Positions 1-5,831 of a stretch of DNA of 9,325 nt are shown one piece after another. Made by a program: the position numbers and the translations under genes. The notes below the pieces were generated by a model. It did not search any database. It was not told where the DNA came from and was given only the letters and a program-made list of their open reading frames with translations. The stretch is taken from NCBI GenBank assembly GCA_002331625.1, contig DCZN01000052.1:25441-34765 (forward strand). Direction: 5' to 3'. Source of the DNA: Nitrospira sp. UBA2083. GTDB lineage: Bacteria > Nitrospirota > Nitrospiria > Nitrospirales > Nitrospiraceae. Within the stretch, counting starts at the first letter, position 1; each line of letters begins with the position of its first letter.

Positions 1-1
1 A

Positions 2-19
2 GAACCACGTGAGTGGTTC
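2..19 (+). terminator. Hairpin with GNRA-type loop, possible terminator of an upstream gene
   Basis: Positions 2-8 and 13-19 form a perfect 7-bp stem (GAACCAC/GTGGTTC) around the loop GTGA, which fits the stable GNRA tetraloop class. A T-rich stretch follows at about 26-34, but it does not abut the stem, so termination is only a guess. The window starts here, so the gene it would terminate is not visible. It also lies just upstream of the HD-GYP gene and could instead be part of that gene's leader. Confidence 0.3.
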
Positions 20-49
20 CGGGCTCTTTGTTTTGAAGGGAGCAACGTC

Positions 50-742
50 ATGCATGTTGATAGCACAGCCCAGATCCAGTCAGCCATCTTACCCATACAA
101 AATATGCTCAAAAAGATTGACCGTCTCCATCTTCCGTCGGCATCGCGGCACGATCTCGAGAGCATGCTGGTCCGGCAAGTGACCCGGGAGCTGGATCGGC
201 TGCTGCCCTGGCAGGCGGGACATGGCGAATCCACCGCAGCCGTTGCGGTTCATATTGGCCAGGCGATGCGACTCCATCAAGAAGTCCTGCACCAATTGCA
301 GCTGGCTGCTCTGCTCCATGACATCGGTCTCCTGATACTCCCCGCCCATCTACAAACGGGACAAGAATCGCTCGACGCCGACGCTTACACAACCATTCAG
401 AATCATCCTCGATTCGGATCGATCTTGCTCGAACCATTTCCATTCCTGCGTGAAGCCACTGTCATGATCGCGCATCACCATGAGCAGTGGGATGGATCGG
501 GGTACCCCTATGGCCTCCGAGGAGAATTCATTCCCCTCGGATCAAGAATCTTGGCCGTTGCCGATGCGTTTGCCGCGATCCAGGTTCCACGGGTCCACGA
601 TCGATCCCGGCGTGATCGTGTCGCGCTCCGTATTCTACAGGTAGCCGCCGGCACGCAGTTTGATCCTGTCATGGTCGAGACCTTCGTCAGGTACTGCATG
701 GAAACGGATCCGATTCATCTCAGTGAACCTCTTCTCTTGTGA
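50..742 (+). CDS. Stand-alone HD-GYP domain phosphohydrolase-like protein
   Basis: This 230-aa protein looks like a cytoplasmic HD-GYP domain protein. The family cleaves cyclic di-GMP through a metal-bound His/Asp site. A helical N-terminal stretch (about 1-55) shows no receiver, PAS or GAF domain. The HD-GYP core follows: H58, H90-D91 in HDIG, H119, the HHHE run at 142-145, then DGSGYP around 148-153, IPLGSRILAVADAF around 161-174 and GTQFDP at 201-206. The usual Lys of HDIGK is Leu (L94), and the RPYR-type segment after ADAF is diverged, so catalysis is uncertain. The ATG at 50 has a GAAGGGAG Shine-Dalgarno at 35-42. The next gene starts 190 bases downstream, past a hairpin array. No partner diguanylate cyclase is in the window. 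Family membership is secure; activity and signal are unknown. Confidence 0.88.
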   Translation: MHVDSTAQIQSAILPIQNMLKKIDRLHLPSASRHDLESMLVRQVTRELDRLLPWQAGHGESTAAVAVHIGQAMRLHQEVLHQLQLAALLHDIGLLILPAHLQTGQESLDADAYTTIQNHPRFGSILLEPFPFLREATVMIAHHHEQWDGSGYPYGLRGEFIPLGSRILAVADAFAAIQVPRVHDRSRRDRVALRILQVAAGTQFDPVMVETFVRYCMETDPIHLSEPLLL

Positions 743-746
743 CCCT

Positions 747-838
747 GCCGGCGTGTACTGCACGCCGGCCCCAAAGTGGGAGGCCCCACCCCTCCCACTT
801 TACCAGGCAAGGGCCTTCGCCTCCCGAAGGCCCTTGCC
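747..838. other. Three consecutive perfect hairpins in an intergenic region
   Basis: Three separate perfect inverted repeats lie end to end just after the HD-GYP stop codon. They are 747-769 (9-bp stem, 5-nt loop), 773-801 (11-bp stem, 7-nt loop) and 806-838 (14-bp stem, 5-nt loop). Only three to four bases separate them and their arm sequences differ. None is followed by a T tract, so a classical intrinsic terminator is not supported. They could act as a block to RNA decay, a Rho-independent terminator without a U tract, or a REP-like intergenic repeat. Confidence 0.6.
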
Positions 839-932
839 GCCCACACATGACAGTTGGCCGAACCTGTGATCGCTCAACCGATCCAGGCCGACACCGTTGG
901 AATGGACTGTGACCGCACGGAAGGAATGCACG

Positions 933-2672
933 ATGATTCATGCTCGAATTCTAGGCCGACCACACACAGGACTCGCGTTCTACCTCTCGCTTGTCTTTTT
1001 CATGGGGATCGTCTCCTGCTCAAGTCGCAATGAACCGACACCGACGCCTTCTACTTCGTCTGGAACGGCGGGAGCTGAAGCATCAGTGGGCGAGCGGCTC
1101 TTTCTTGAAACACGATTCGCCCAGTCGTTTCACGTGTTCTTAAACAATGGTGGTCATGCCAATGATCCCAATATTGGTGACAGTGCAGTCGATACCGTTG
1201 AAACTCTTGGAGCCCCGATCGCCCCGGGTCCGTTCAAGGGCTTGTCCATGAATTGCCGGGCCTGTCATTTGGTCGACGATGTGTTGGATGCGCCAGGAGG
1301 CGGCATGCGGACCTATGCCGACTTCGCCAGACGGAGCCCGATTCCAGCGCGAGCCGATGGCAAGACAGTTGCGGTCCGTAATTCACCTCCGCTGGTCAAT
1401 GCGTCGATCGATCGCCCAGGCGGGGTCTTGTTCCATTTCGATGCCGAGTTCAACTCAATGGAAGAGCTGGTCGCAGCCACGTTCACAGGCAGAAACTTCG
1501 GCTGGCTTCCTGGAGAACACGCGCAGGCTGTCGCCCATATTGCCCGCGTAGTCCGGGCCGACGACGGTACGGGAGATTTGGCCAAGGAGTTCGACGGAAC
1601 ATCCTTCCGAACTCTTTTCGGCGGGACCGATGCATCCATACCGGTAGAATTTCAGCTCACCCCGGAATTCCGTATCGCAATCGGCTCTGCGACCGACCAG
1701 GAGGTGTTCGATGCAGTCGTCAAAGTCGTCGCGGCCTACGTCAACGGCCTCCTCTTTTCACAAACCGAAGACAGTGGCGCACCCATCCGATCTCCATTCG
1801 ATGTGTTTCTGGACACCAACACACTGCCTCAAGCACCAGATGCCAACGAATCTCCACTCGACTACAGCAGACGTCTCCTGCAACTGGTCAAAGCCCGCGA
1901 ATCGGCAGGTACGCTCCAGTTTGTCACATCAAACCCCAATCGAACAGACGGTCAGTTCCAATTTCATAGCCAGCTGTTCTCGTTTGGAGCTCAGGAGTTG
2001 GCAGGGTTGAAGATGTTCCTAGCGGAACCGACGGCACTACCGGCATCGGCGATCGAACTAATGACCGGACAAATCGGCAACTGCATCGCCTGCCATGCAG
2101 CACCGAACTTCACCGATTTCAAGGCCCATAATACCGGCACAACCCAGAAGGAATATGACGCAATTCCCGGCCATGGGAATGGCGCCTTCATGAACCTGGC
2201 CATTCCCACCCTCGCCACACGAACCGCTGACGACCTACCGGCTACCGAACAACATCCGACAGCGAGCGAACTGTTCCGAGCCGTTCCATCTGCCGGAACA
2301 ACCTTGACCGACCTCGGCTTGTGGAACGTCTTTGCCAACCCCGATATGCCGGCACCCCAGGCCAAGATCCGAGCTATCCTCTGCGAAAATGACCAGCCTT
2401 GTGCTGCTTCACAAGGCGAGCTCTTAGATCGAGCCATCGCCCGATTCAAGACTCCCGGCCTACGCGACCTGGGTCACTCTGCGCCCTTCATGCATACCGG
2501 ACAATTCGACACCCTGGACAACGTCTTGCAGTTTTATCGAGAGATGGCAGACCTGTCGCGGGCAGGGACGCTTCGCAACGGCGCGACACAACTTCAAGGT
2601 ATCGCGCTTAAACCCGAAGACATTCCACCTCTTGCGGCTTTTCTGAAATCGCTCGATGAGGACTACCAATAA
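933..2672 (+). CDS. Lipoprotein di-haem cytochrome c peroxidase / MauG-family protein
   Basis: This 579-aa protein belongs to the di-haem cytochrome c peroxidase/MauG superfamily, which reduces H2O2 or oxidises protein substrates in the periplasm. The N-terminus has a hydrophobic signal ending in the lipobox IVSC, giving a predicted lipid-anchored Cys at residue 29, followed by a Ser/Thr/Pro linker. Two haem c motifs are present: CRACH at 108-112 and CIACH at 384-388. Family sequences surround them, including FGAQELAGLKMFL near 351-363 and TPGLRDLGHSAPFMHTGQF around 507-525, which lies near a likely distal-site or axial Met. It is longer than the roughly 340-aa classical enzymes. A Cys pair (about 484 and 490) could form a disulfide. 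The ATG at 933 was chosen because AAGGA at 921-925 is well spaced and the signal peptide begins there; an in-frame ATG at 897 has weaker spacing. Its substrate, and whether it is peroxidase or oxidoreductase, cannot be told. Confidence 0.87.
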   Translation: MIHARILGRPHTGLAFYLSLVFFMGIVSCSSRNEPTPTPSTSSGTAGAEASVGERLFLETRFAQSFHVFLNNGGHANDPNIGDSAVDTVETLGAPIAPGPFKGLSMNCRACHLVDDVLDAPGGGMRTYADFARRSPIPARADGKTVAVRNSPPLVNASIDRPGGVLFHFDAEFNSMEELVAATFTGRNFGWLPGEHAQAVAHIARVVRADDGTGDLAKEFDGTSFRTLFGGTDASIPVEFQLTPEFRIAIGSATDQEVFDAVVKVVAAYVNGLLFSQTEDSGAPIRSPFDVFLDTNTLPQAPDANESPLDYSRRLLQLVKARESAGTLQFVTSNPNRTDGQFQFHSQLFSFGAQELAGLKMFLAEPTALPASAIELMTGQIGNCIACHAAPNFTDFKAHNTGTTQKEYDAIPGHGNGAFMNLAIPTLATRTADDLPATEQHPTASELFRAVPSAGTTLTDLGLWNVFANPDMPAPQAKIRAILCENDQPCAASQGELLDRAIARFKTPGLRDLGHSAPFMHTGQFDTLDNVLQFYREMADLSRAGTLRNGATQLQGIALKPEDIPPLAAFLKSLDEDYQ

Positions 2673-2709
2673 GCCACGAGACGTCCACACTCTTGAGAGA
2701 GGTCGACCG

Positions 2710-2907
2710 ATGAAACCCCACACTCATTCTTCCTCATTTGTCCCGACGTGCCTGCGCTGCCACGAACCGATCTGCCACCAAAACCCTCAACTGTGGTGCT
2801 TCAAGTGCCGATGTGTCCAACGCCAACAAGGGCAGGCCAGAGGACTGGCGAAGTCGCTCCGGACACGGCGTCTGAAAGCATGGTTACGAAGGTTTCCTCG
2901 CACATAA
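2710..2907 (+). CDS. Small Cys-rich basic protein, possible zinc-ribbon
   Basis: This would be a 65-aa unrecognised protein. Six cysteines sit in its first half (C14, C17, C22, C30, C33, C35), in a CxxC-x4-C-x7-CxxCxC pattern with nearby His residues. That pattern suggests a small zinc-ribbon or other metal-binding fold. The C-terminal half (about 37-65) is rich in Arg and Lys, which would suit nucleic-acid binding. The ATG at 2710 has a good AGAGAGG Shine-Dalgarno ending 7 bases upstream. A longer in-frame start at 2656 would overlap the peroxidase gene and has no clear ribosome-binding site. The gene follows the peroxidase by 37 bases on the same strand, so the two may be cotranscribed. C14-C17-H18 reads formally as CXXCH, but there is no export signal, so haem attachment is unlikely. 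It could also be a non-coding reading frame. Confidence 0.55.
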   Translation: MKPHTHSSSFVPTCLRCHEPICHQNPQLWCFKCRCVQRQQGQARGLAKSLRTRRLKAWLRRFPRT

Positions 2908-3118
2908 TTTCTTGAACTGTTCGGCCTACGACTCCTTAGATGACTTACTGACACAGTGCCTCACAAGCCTGACAACATGAATCCTCTCTCTACCTTGCGG
3001 TCATAGATTCATGATGACGGTCACACATCAAGGATGCGCGCTACGGACACCCTAGCAAGCAGTGAGAGAAACAATACCGGCGCTACAATAATGTCCGTTT
3101 CGCTGTGTCGGTGAGAGG

Positions 3119-3138
3119 GCGGACAGTCGTTTGTCCGC
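3119..3138. other. Hairpin with a 7-bp perfect stem
   Basis: GCGGACA (3119-3125) and TGTCCGC (3132-3138) form a perfect stem around the loop GTCGTT. The loop sequence recurs in the arm of the larger hairpin 18 bases further on, so the two structures could interact. No T tract follows on either strand. Confidence 0.45.
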
Positions 3139-3155
3139 ACTGATGTGGTTCATCG

Positions 3156-3187
3156 GAGTCGTTCTTCGCGCCTGCGAAGAACGACTC
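3156..3187. terminator. Hairpin with a 14-bp perfect stem between convergent transcription units
   Basis: Positions 3156-3169 and 3174-3187 pair without a mismatch around the loop GCCT. The hairpin lies 89 bases beyond the stop of the second bacterioferritin gene (minus strand) and beyond the plus-strand Cys-rich gene, which is where a bidirectional terminator would sit. Neither strand shows a T tract after the stem, so the terminator role is an inference from position. Confidence 0.42.
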
Positions 3188-3275
3188 ACAGGACCTCAGC
3201 GGCGCCCACCGCTCTCTTGGCTGTAGACATGCAGGGAAAGACGCACCGCTGGTTCCGCTTTGCTCAAACTCTCCG

Positions 3276-3746
3276 TTACTTCTTAATCTGCTCCGAAAGG
3301 AATTGCTCGAGCCCCACCTGGCTGATGGCCTTGAGCCGTGTTTCGAACCAGTCGATGTGCTCCTCGGTATCGATGATCATATGTTCCAATATATGCCTGG
3401 TGGTGAAATCTCCGACTTTAGCACAGTGTGCAATCCCCTTGCGGAGCAACTCCGCATCTTCACGTTCAAATTCCATATCGGCTCGAAAAATGGCCTCTAC
3501 GCTCTGTCCGTGTCCCACGGTATCGAGATGCTCCACGTCCGGCGTACCTTCTAGATATAAGATGTGGTCAATCAACCCACCAGAGTGTTGCACTTCTTCA
3601 TTCGCCAGGTGGCTGTAATGATCATGCAGCCGCTCATATCCCCAACTCTTGCAGAGCGCCGCGTGCAGCAAGTACTGATGCACCGCGGTCAACTCGGCTT
3701 TTAATACCCCATTGAGAATATCCAGGACGCCTTCTTTTGCTTTCAT
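3276..3746 (-). CDS. bfr: Bacterioferritin subunit, ferroxidase type without the haem Met
   Basis: This 156-aa protein is a bacterioferritin, the 24-subunit iron-storage shell, at typical family length. Aligned by eye to the E. coli protein (gap-free numbering), it keeps ferroxidase ligands E18, E51, H54, E94 and H130. The bridging Glu at 127 is Thr, in the sequence DTEEH, where E128 or E129 might substitute. The axial haem ligand Met52 is Val, so this subunit should not bind the intersubunit haem. The start at 3746 matches the MKAKEGV start of the upstream paralogue and has an AGGGAG Shine-Dalgarno. Only 8 bases separate it from the upstream bacterioferritin stop, so the two are surely cotranscribed. 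It probably co-assembles with that subunit into a mixed shell. The reading frame stays open upstream to 3836, but that part overlaps the neighbour and is not family sequence. Confidence 0.93.
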   Translation of the reverse strand: MKAKEGVLDILNGVLKAELTAVHQYLLHAALCKSWGYERLHDHYSHLANEEVQHSGGLIDHILYLEGTPDVEHLDTVGHGQSVEAIFRADMEFEREDAELLRKGIAHCAKVGDFTTRHILEHMIIDTEEHIDWFETRLKAISQVGLEQFLSEQIKK

Positions 3747-3754
3747 GATCTCCC

Positions 3755-4231
3755 TCAAGATTCTTTTTTGATTTGCTCGGCAAGATAGTTCTCCAACCCC
3801 ACCTGCTTGATCGTTTCCTGCTGAGTCTCGATCCAATCGATATGGGCATCAACATCTTTGGCCATATCTTCCAGCATATGTCGCGTTGTGAAGTCGGTCA
3901 CTTTTGTGCAGTGCACAATCCCTTCATTTAATAAGCCCAGCATCTCCTGTTCAACCTTCAAGTCCAACTTCAGTTGTTCAGGCACCGTCTCCCCTACCTG
4001 AACTGCATTCATTCGCTGCACGTTCGGCACGCCTTCCAGATAGAGAATATGGCCGATCAGTTCATCGGCATCCTTCATTTCATCGATGCTTCGCTCACGC
4101 ACCTTGTGATAGAGCCGCTCATAGCCCCAGTTCTCACACATCTTGGCATGGACAAAATACTGATTAATGGCCGTCAAATCAGCCGTCAGGATTTTATTCA
4201 GGATATTGATCACTCCTTCTTTTGCCTTCAT
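3755..4231 (-). CDS. bfr: Bacterioferritin subunit, haem type with a degenerate ferroxidase centre
   Basis: This 158-aa bacterioferritin is the first gene of a two-gene minus-strand operon. It keeps Met52, the axial ligand of the haem shared between two subunits in the family. Its ferroxidase centre is altered: position 18 is Asp, position 54 is Asp instead of His, and position 127 is Val instead of Glu, while E51, E94 and H130 remain. Weak or no ferroxidase activity is therefore expected. This mirrors the alpha/beta split known from heteropolymeric bacterioferritins, in which haem and ferroxidase roles sit on different subunits. The ATG at 4231 has GAAAGGAGA about 9 bases upstream. The gene diverges from the amoE-like gene, with 299 bases between them. 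Expected location is the cytoplasm. Confidence 0.93.
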   Translation of the reverse strand: MKAKEGVINILNKILTADLTAINQYFVHAKMCENWGYERLYHKVRERSIDEMKDADELIGHILYLEGVPNVQRMNAVQVGETVPEQLKLDLKVEQEMLGLLNEGIVHCTKVTDFTTRHMLEDMAKDVDAHIDWIETQQETIKQVGLENYLAEQIKKES

Positions 4232-4279
4232 GGTAGTTGTCTCCTTTCTCGCTGGGCCCATGATATTAGCCGTATTAGC

Positions 4280-4362
4280 CTCATCTCATCACGTCTGATC
4301 GCTGCCGTCAACCCGAGAAATAGATCCATTTTGACTCTCCTTCTCAGTTTCGATGAGATGAG
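4280..4362. repeat. Perfect 11-bp inverted repeat with arms 61 bases apart
   Basis: CTCATCTCATC at 4280-4290 is the exact reverse complement of GATGAGATGAG at 4352-4362. Each arm is itself a doubled CTCAT unit. The left arm abuts the tandem TATTAGCC repeat. Arms this far apart suit two regulator sites that might loop, better than a stable RNA hairpin. Confidence 0.45.
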
Positions 4363-4477
4363 TTCTCAACATGATTTAAGCGCTCCCTCGACCATGGACC
4401 CATGCGTCCACGGTCCCCAGATGGTTGGGGGCCGAGCACTTGAAAGAACAACCGGCTGGGTGGTACATTTTGTCGAA

Positions 4478-4492
4478 TCTGGACCGTCCAGA
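4478..4492. promoter_or_regulatory. 15-base palindrome TCTGGAC-C-GTCCAGA upstream of the amoE-like gene
   Basis: A perfect 7-bp inverted repeat with a single central base ends 38 bases before the amoE-like ATG. The same inner arms TGGAC/GTCCA recur at 4395-4399 and 4406-4410 with a 6-base spacer, inside a longer 9-bp stem with one mismatch (4390-4415). It may be a dimeric regulator's operator or a leader hairpin. Confidence 0.4.
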
Positions 4493-4530
4493 ACATTACA
4501 CAATCGGACTAGCCACGACACATATACATC

Positions 4531-5118
4531 ATGAACAAGCAGGTATCCCGTTTCGCCGCGTCTTTTTTCCTATTGGCCCTCTCGATAGCTGGTAGCCCGA
4601 GCCTTGCTGCTGCACATGGAAATGTCTCGATTGAAGAGGACATGTGTGTGCGCAAGGTTGGTGGGAGCATGGTACATTTCAGTGCCTACCAGCCTCAAAT
4701 TGAACCAAAAGCGCAATACTGCACGGACATCCCTGATGTGGGCGATACCTTCCTGGTGGTGGACCTAGTCGACCCAAGCCTGCGCAACATGCCGGTGGGG
4801 ATTAAGATCATCCAGGGCGTCAATGACAACGAACAAGACGAAGCCAAGACCGTAGCATATTGGAAGCCGGTTTCTCACCCGGATGGGGTGGTCAGGGGAG
4901 AAGCCAAACTGGACAAAGGCCTGTACAAGTTAATCATCACGGCAGAAGGCCTCAGTCCGTCCGCGTATTTACTACGGGTGCAGCAGGTCGACTATTCCAA
5001 AATGGGGCGTTCCGCACTCGGCCCTTTAGCACTGTTGCTGGTTCTCGGAGTCATTGGGTATGAACTCTCGAAATCGACTCGATTCCGGAGTTGGTGGCCT
5101 TTTCGCCGTCGTTCGTGA
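4531..5118 (+). CDS. amoE: AmoE-like membrane-anchored periplasmic copper protein
   Basis: This 195-aa protein heads a run of three related genes next to amoC. It has a signal peptide (about 1-28, ending LAAA before H29-G30), a beta-rich periplasmic domain, one C-terminal membrane helix (about 163-179) and a basic cytoplasmic tail. Candidate copper or disulfide residues are C39, M47, H49 and C64, plus a possible N-terminal His after cleavage; all four align without gaps with the next gene product. The AmoD/PmoD family forms a CuA-type site and supports AMO or pMMO. It is the most diverged of the three, hence the AmoE assignment, which is an inference. The ATG at 4531 is forced, because an in-frame stop sits at 4510-4512 with no other start between, yet no Shine-Dalgarno precedes it. 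Confidence 0.75.
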   Translation: MNKQVSRFAASFFLLALSIAGSPSLAAAHGNVSIEEDMCVRKVGGSMVHFSAYQPQIEPKAQYCTDIPDVGDTFLVVDLVDPSLRNMPVGIKIIQGVNDNEQDEAKTVAYWKPVSHPDGVVRGEAKLDKGLYKLIITAEGLSPSAYLLRVQQVDYSKMGRSALGPLALLLVLGVIGYELSKSTRFRSWWPFRRRS

Positions 5119-5180
5119 GCTGGCAAACACCGCAGCCCATAATTGAAGCATTCATTTCACCATTCCAGAGAGGAATAGTC

Positions 5181-5768
5181 ATGAGGTCTTTTGAATCCTT
5201 GAAACTGACGGTCGGATGTGCGGTATTTGCCGTAGGGGCGTTCGTATCCTCGCAAGTTCATGCTCACGGTGGACTCTCGATGGCTGAGGACATGTGCAAG
5301 CTGACAGTAGGCCCCTACATGATGCACTTCAGCGGCTACCAGCCGGAGAGCACGCAGCAAAAGCAGTTCTGTGAAGATATCCCGGCTACCGGCCAAACCA
5401 TTGTGGTGCTGGACTACATCGAGCAAGAACTCCGCACTCTCCCAGCTGACGTGCGCATTATTAAAGATACCGGCACGGAGGAGAACATCGAGGGAATTAC
5501 GGTCTTTCACCTTCCCTCAAAAGTGTATCCAAACGGCTCCATCGACTTCACCTATACGTTTGACAAGCCTGGAAAGTTTGTCGGCATTGTCACTGTAGGG
5601 GACAAACAACAGCATGTCTCAAAATTCCCCTTCTCAGTGGGAGAGCCAAAGTTCTACACCAAGTTCCTCAATATTTATATGTTTCCGGTAGCGGCTGTGA
5701 TCATCGTCGGAGCGATCGTCTTTTTCATGCGCGACCGCGGGAAACCTTCGCACGTCGCAGCCTCCTAA
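5181..5768 (+). CDS. amoD: AmoD-like membrane-anchored periplasmic copper protein, copy 1
   Basis: This 195-aa paralogue of the preceding protein has the same layout: a signal peptide ending in VHA before H29-G30, a soluble domain, a membrane helix at about 163-183 and a short basic tail. It has C39, M47, M48, H49 and C64, matching the presumed metal site of the family. The homologous PmoD forms a CuA centre in a cupredoxin-like homodimer and is tied genetically to copper-dependent methane oxidation. A similar supporting role for AMO is inferred here. The ATG at 5181 is preceded by GAGAGGA at a good distance, and the signal peptide starts there. A longer in-frame start at 5091 would overlap the upstream gene and place 30 extra residues before the signal peptide, so it was rejected. 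It follows the upstream gene by 62 bases, likely in one operon. Confidence 0.8.
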   Translation: MRSFESLKLTVGCAVFAVGAFVSSQVHAHGGLSMAEDMCKLTVGPYMMHFSGYQPESTQQKQFCEDIPATGQTIVVLDYIEQELRTLPADVRIIKDTGTEENIEGITVFHLPSKVYPNGSIDFTYTFDKPGKFVGIVTVGDKQQHVSKFPFSVGEPKFYTKFLNIYMFPVAAVIIVGAIVFFMRDRGKPSHVAAS

Positions 5769-5831
5769 GGAACGATCCGGATAACGATACCGTAAGGGAT
5801 GATCGGAGTCGAAGAAAGAAGAGGTTTGAAT

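Larger units (their letters stand above)
2908..3275. other. Gene-free region between the Cys-rich ORF and the bfr operon
   Basis: No convincing coding region is seen on either strand in these 368 bases. The region separates a plus-strand gene and a minus-strand operon that converge on it, so terminators for both are expected here. It holds an 8-bp inverted repeat CATGAATC/GATTCATG (2976-2983 and 3006-3013) and two strong hairpins at 3119-3138 and 3156-3187, described separately. Confidence 0.6.
4232..4530. promoter_or_regulatory. Divergent regulatory region between bfr and the amoE-copD run
   Basis: This region must hold the promoters of both divergent units. It contains a tandem direct repeat of TATTAGCC (4264-4271 and 4273-4280), an 11-bp inverted repeat (4280-4290 and 4352-4362), a hairpin at 4390-4415, a CCCCA/TGGGG pairing (4415-4419 and 4426-4430) and a 15-base near-palindrome at 4478-4492. 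No unambiguous sigma-70 promoter was found. A TTGACT at 4331-4336 on the plus strand has only a poor -10 partner at the right distance. No gene is seen here. Confidence 0.55.

Noticed and set aside
2749..2763. CLRCH in the small Cys-rich protein as a haem c motif
   Set aside because: There is no signal peptide. The motif is embedded in a six-Cys cluster that fits a metal-binding fold better than a cytochrome.
2976..3013. CATGAATC/GATTCATG inverted repeat
   Set aside because: Eight-base arms with a 22-base gap form only a weak hairpin, and it is not near any gene start. It is noted inside the gene-free region rather than called as an operator.
3145..3618. Plus-strand 157-codon open frame rich in Ser and Arg
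   Set aside because: It lies antisense to the second bacterioferritin gene, begins inside a strong hairpin and has low-complexity composition typical of a shadow frame.
4331..4359. TTGACT with a candidate -10 (TGAGAT) as the amoE promoter
   Set aside because: The -35 is good, but the -10 matches only three of six positions and coincides with the inverted-repeat arm. Too weak to call.
4462..4471. TGGTACATTT repeated upstream of and inside the amoE-like gene
   Set aside because: The second copy falls in conserved coding sequence (MVHF region), and a 10-base match of this kind can occur by chance.
3974..4534. Plus-strand 186-codon open frame crossing the bfr gene and the divergent region
   Set aside because: Most of it is antisense to the clearly coding haem-type bacterioferritin. 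The translation shows no family features, and it ends inside the amoE-like start.
5091..5180. Longer N-terminus for the first AmoD-like protein
   Set aside because: The extension would overlap the upstream gene end, lacks a ribosome-binding site and would push the signal peptide 30 residues inward.
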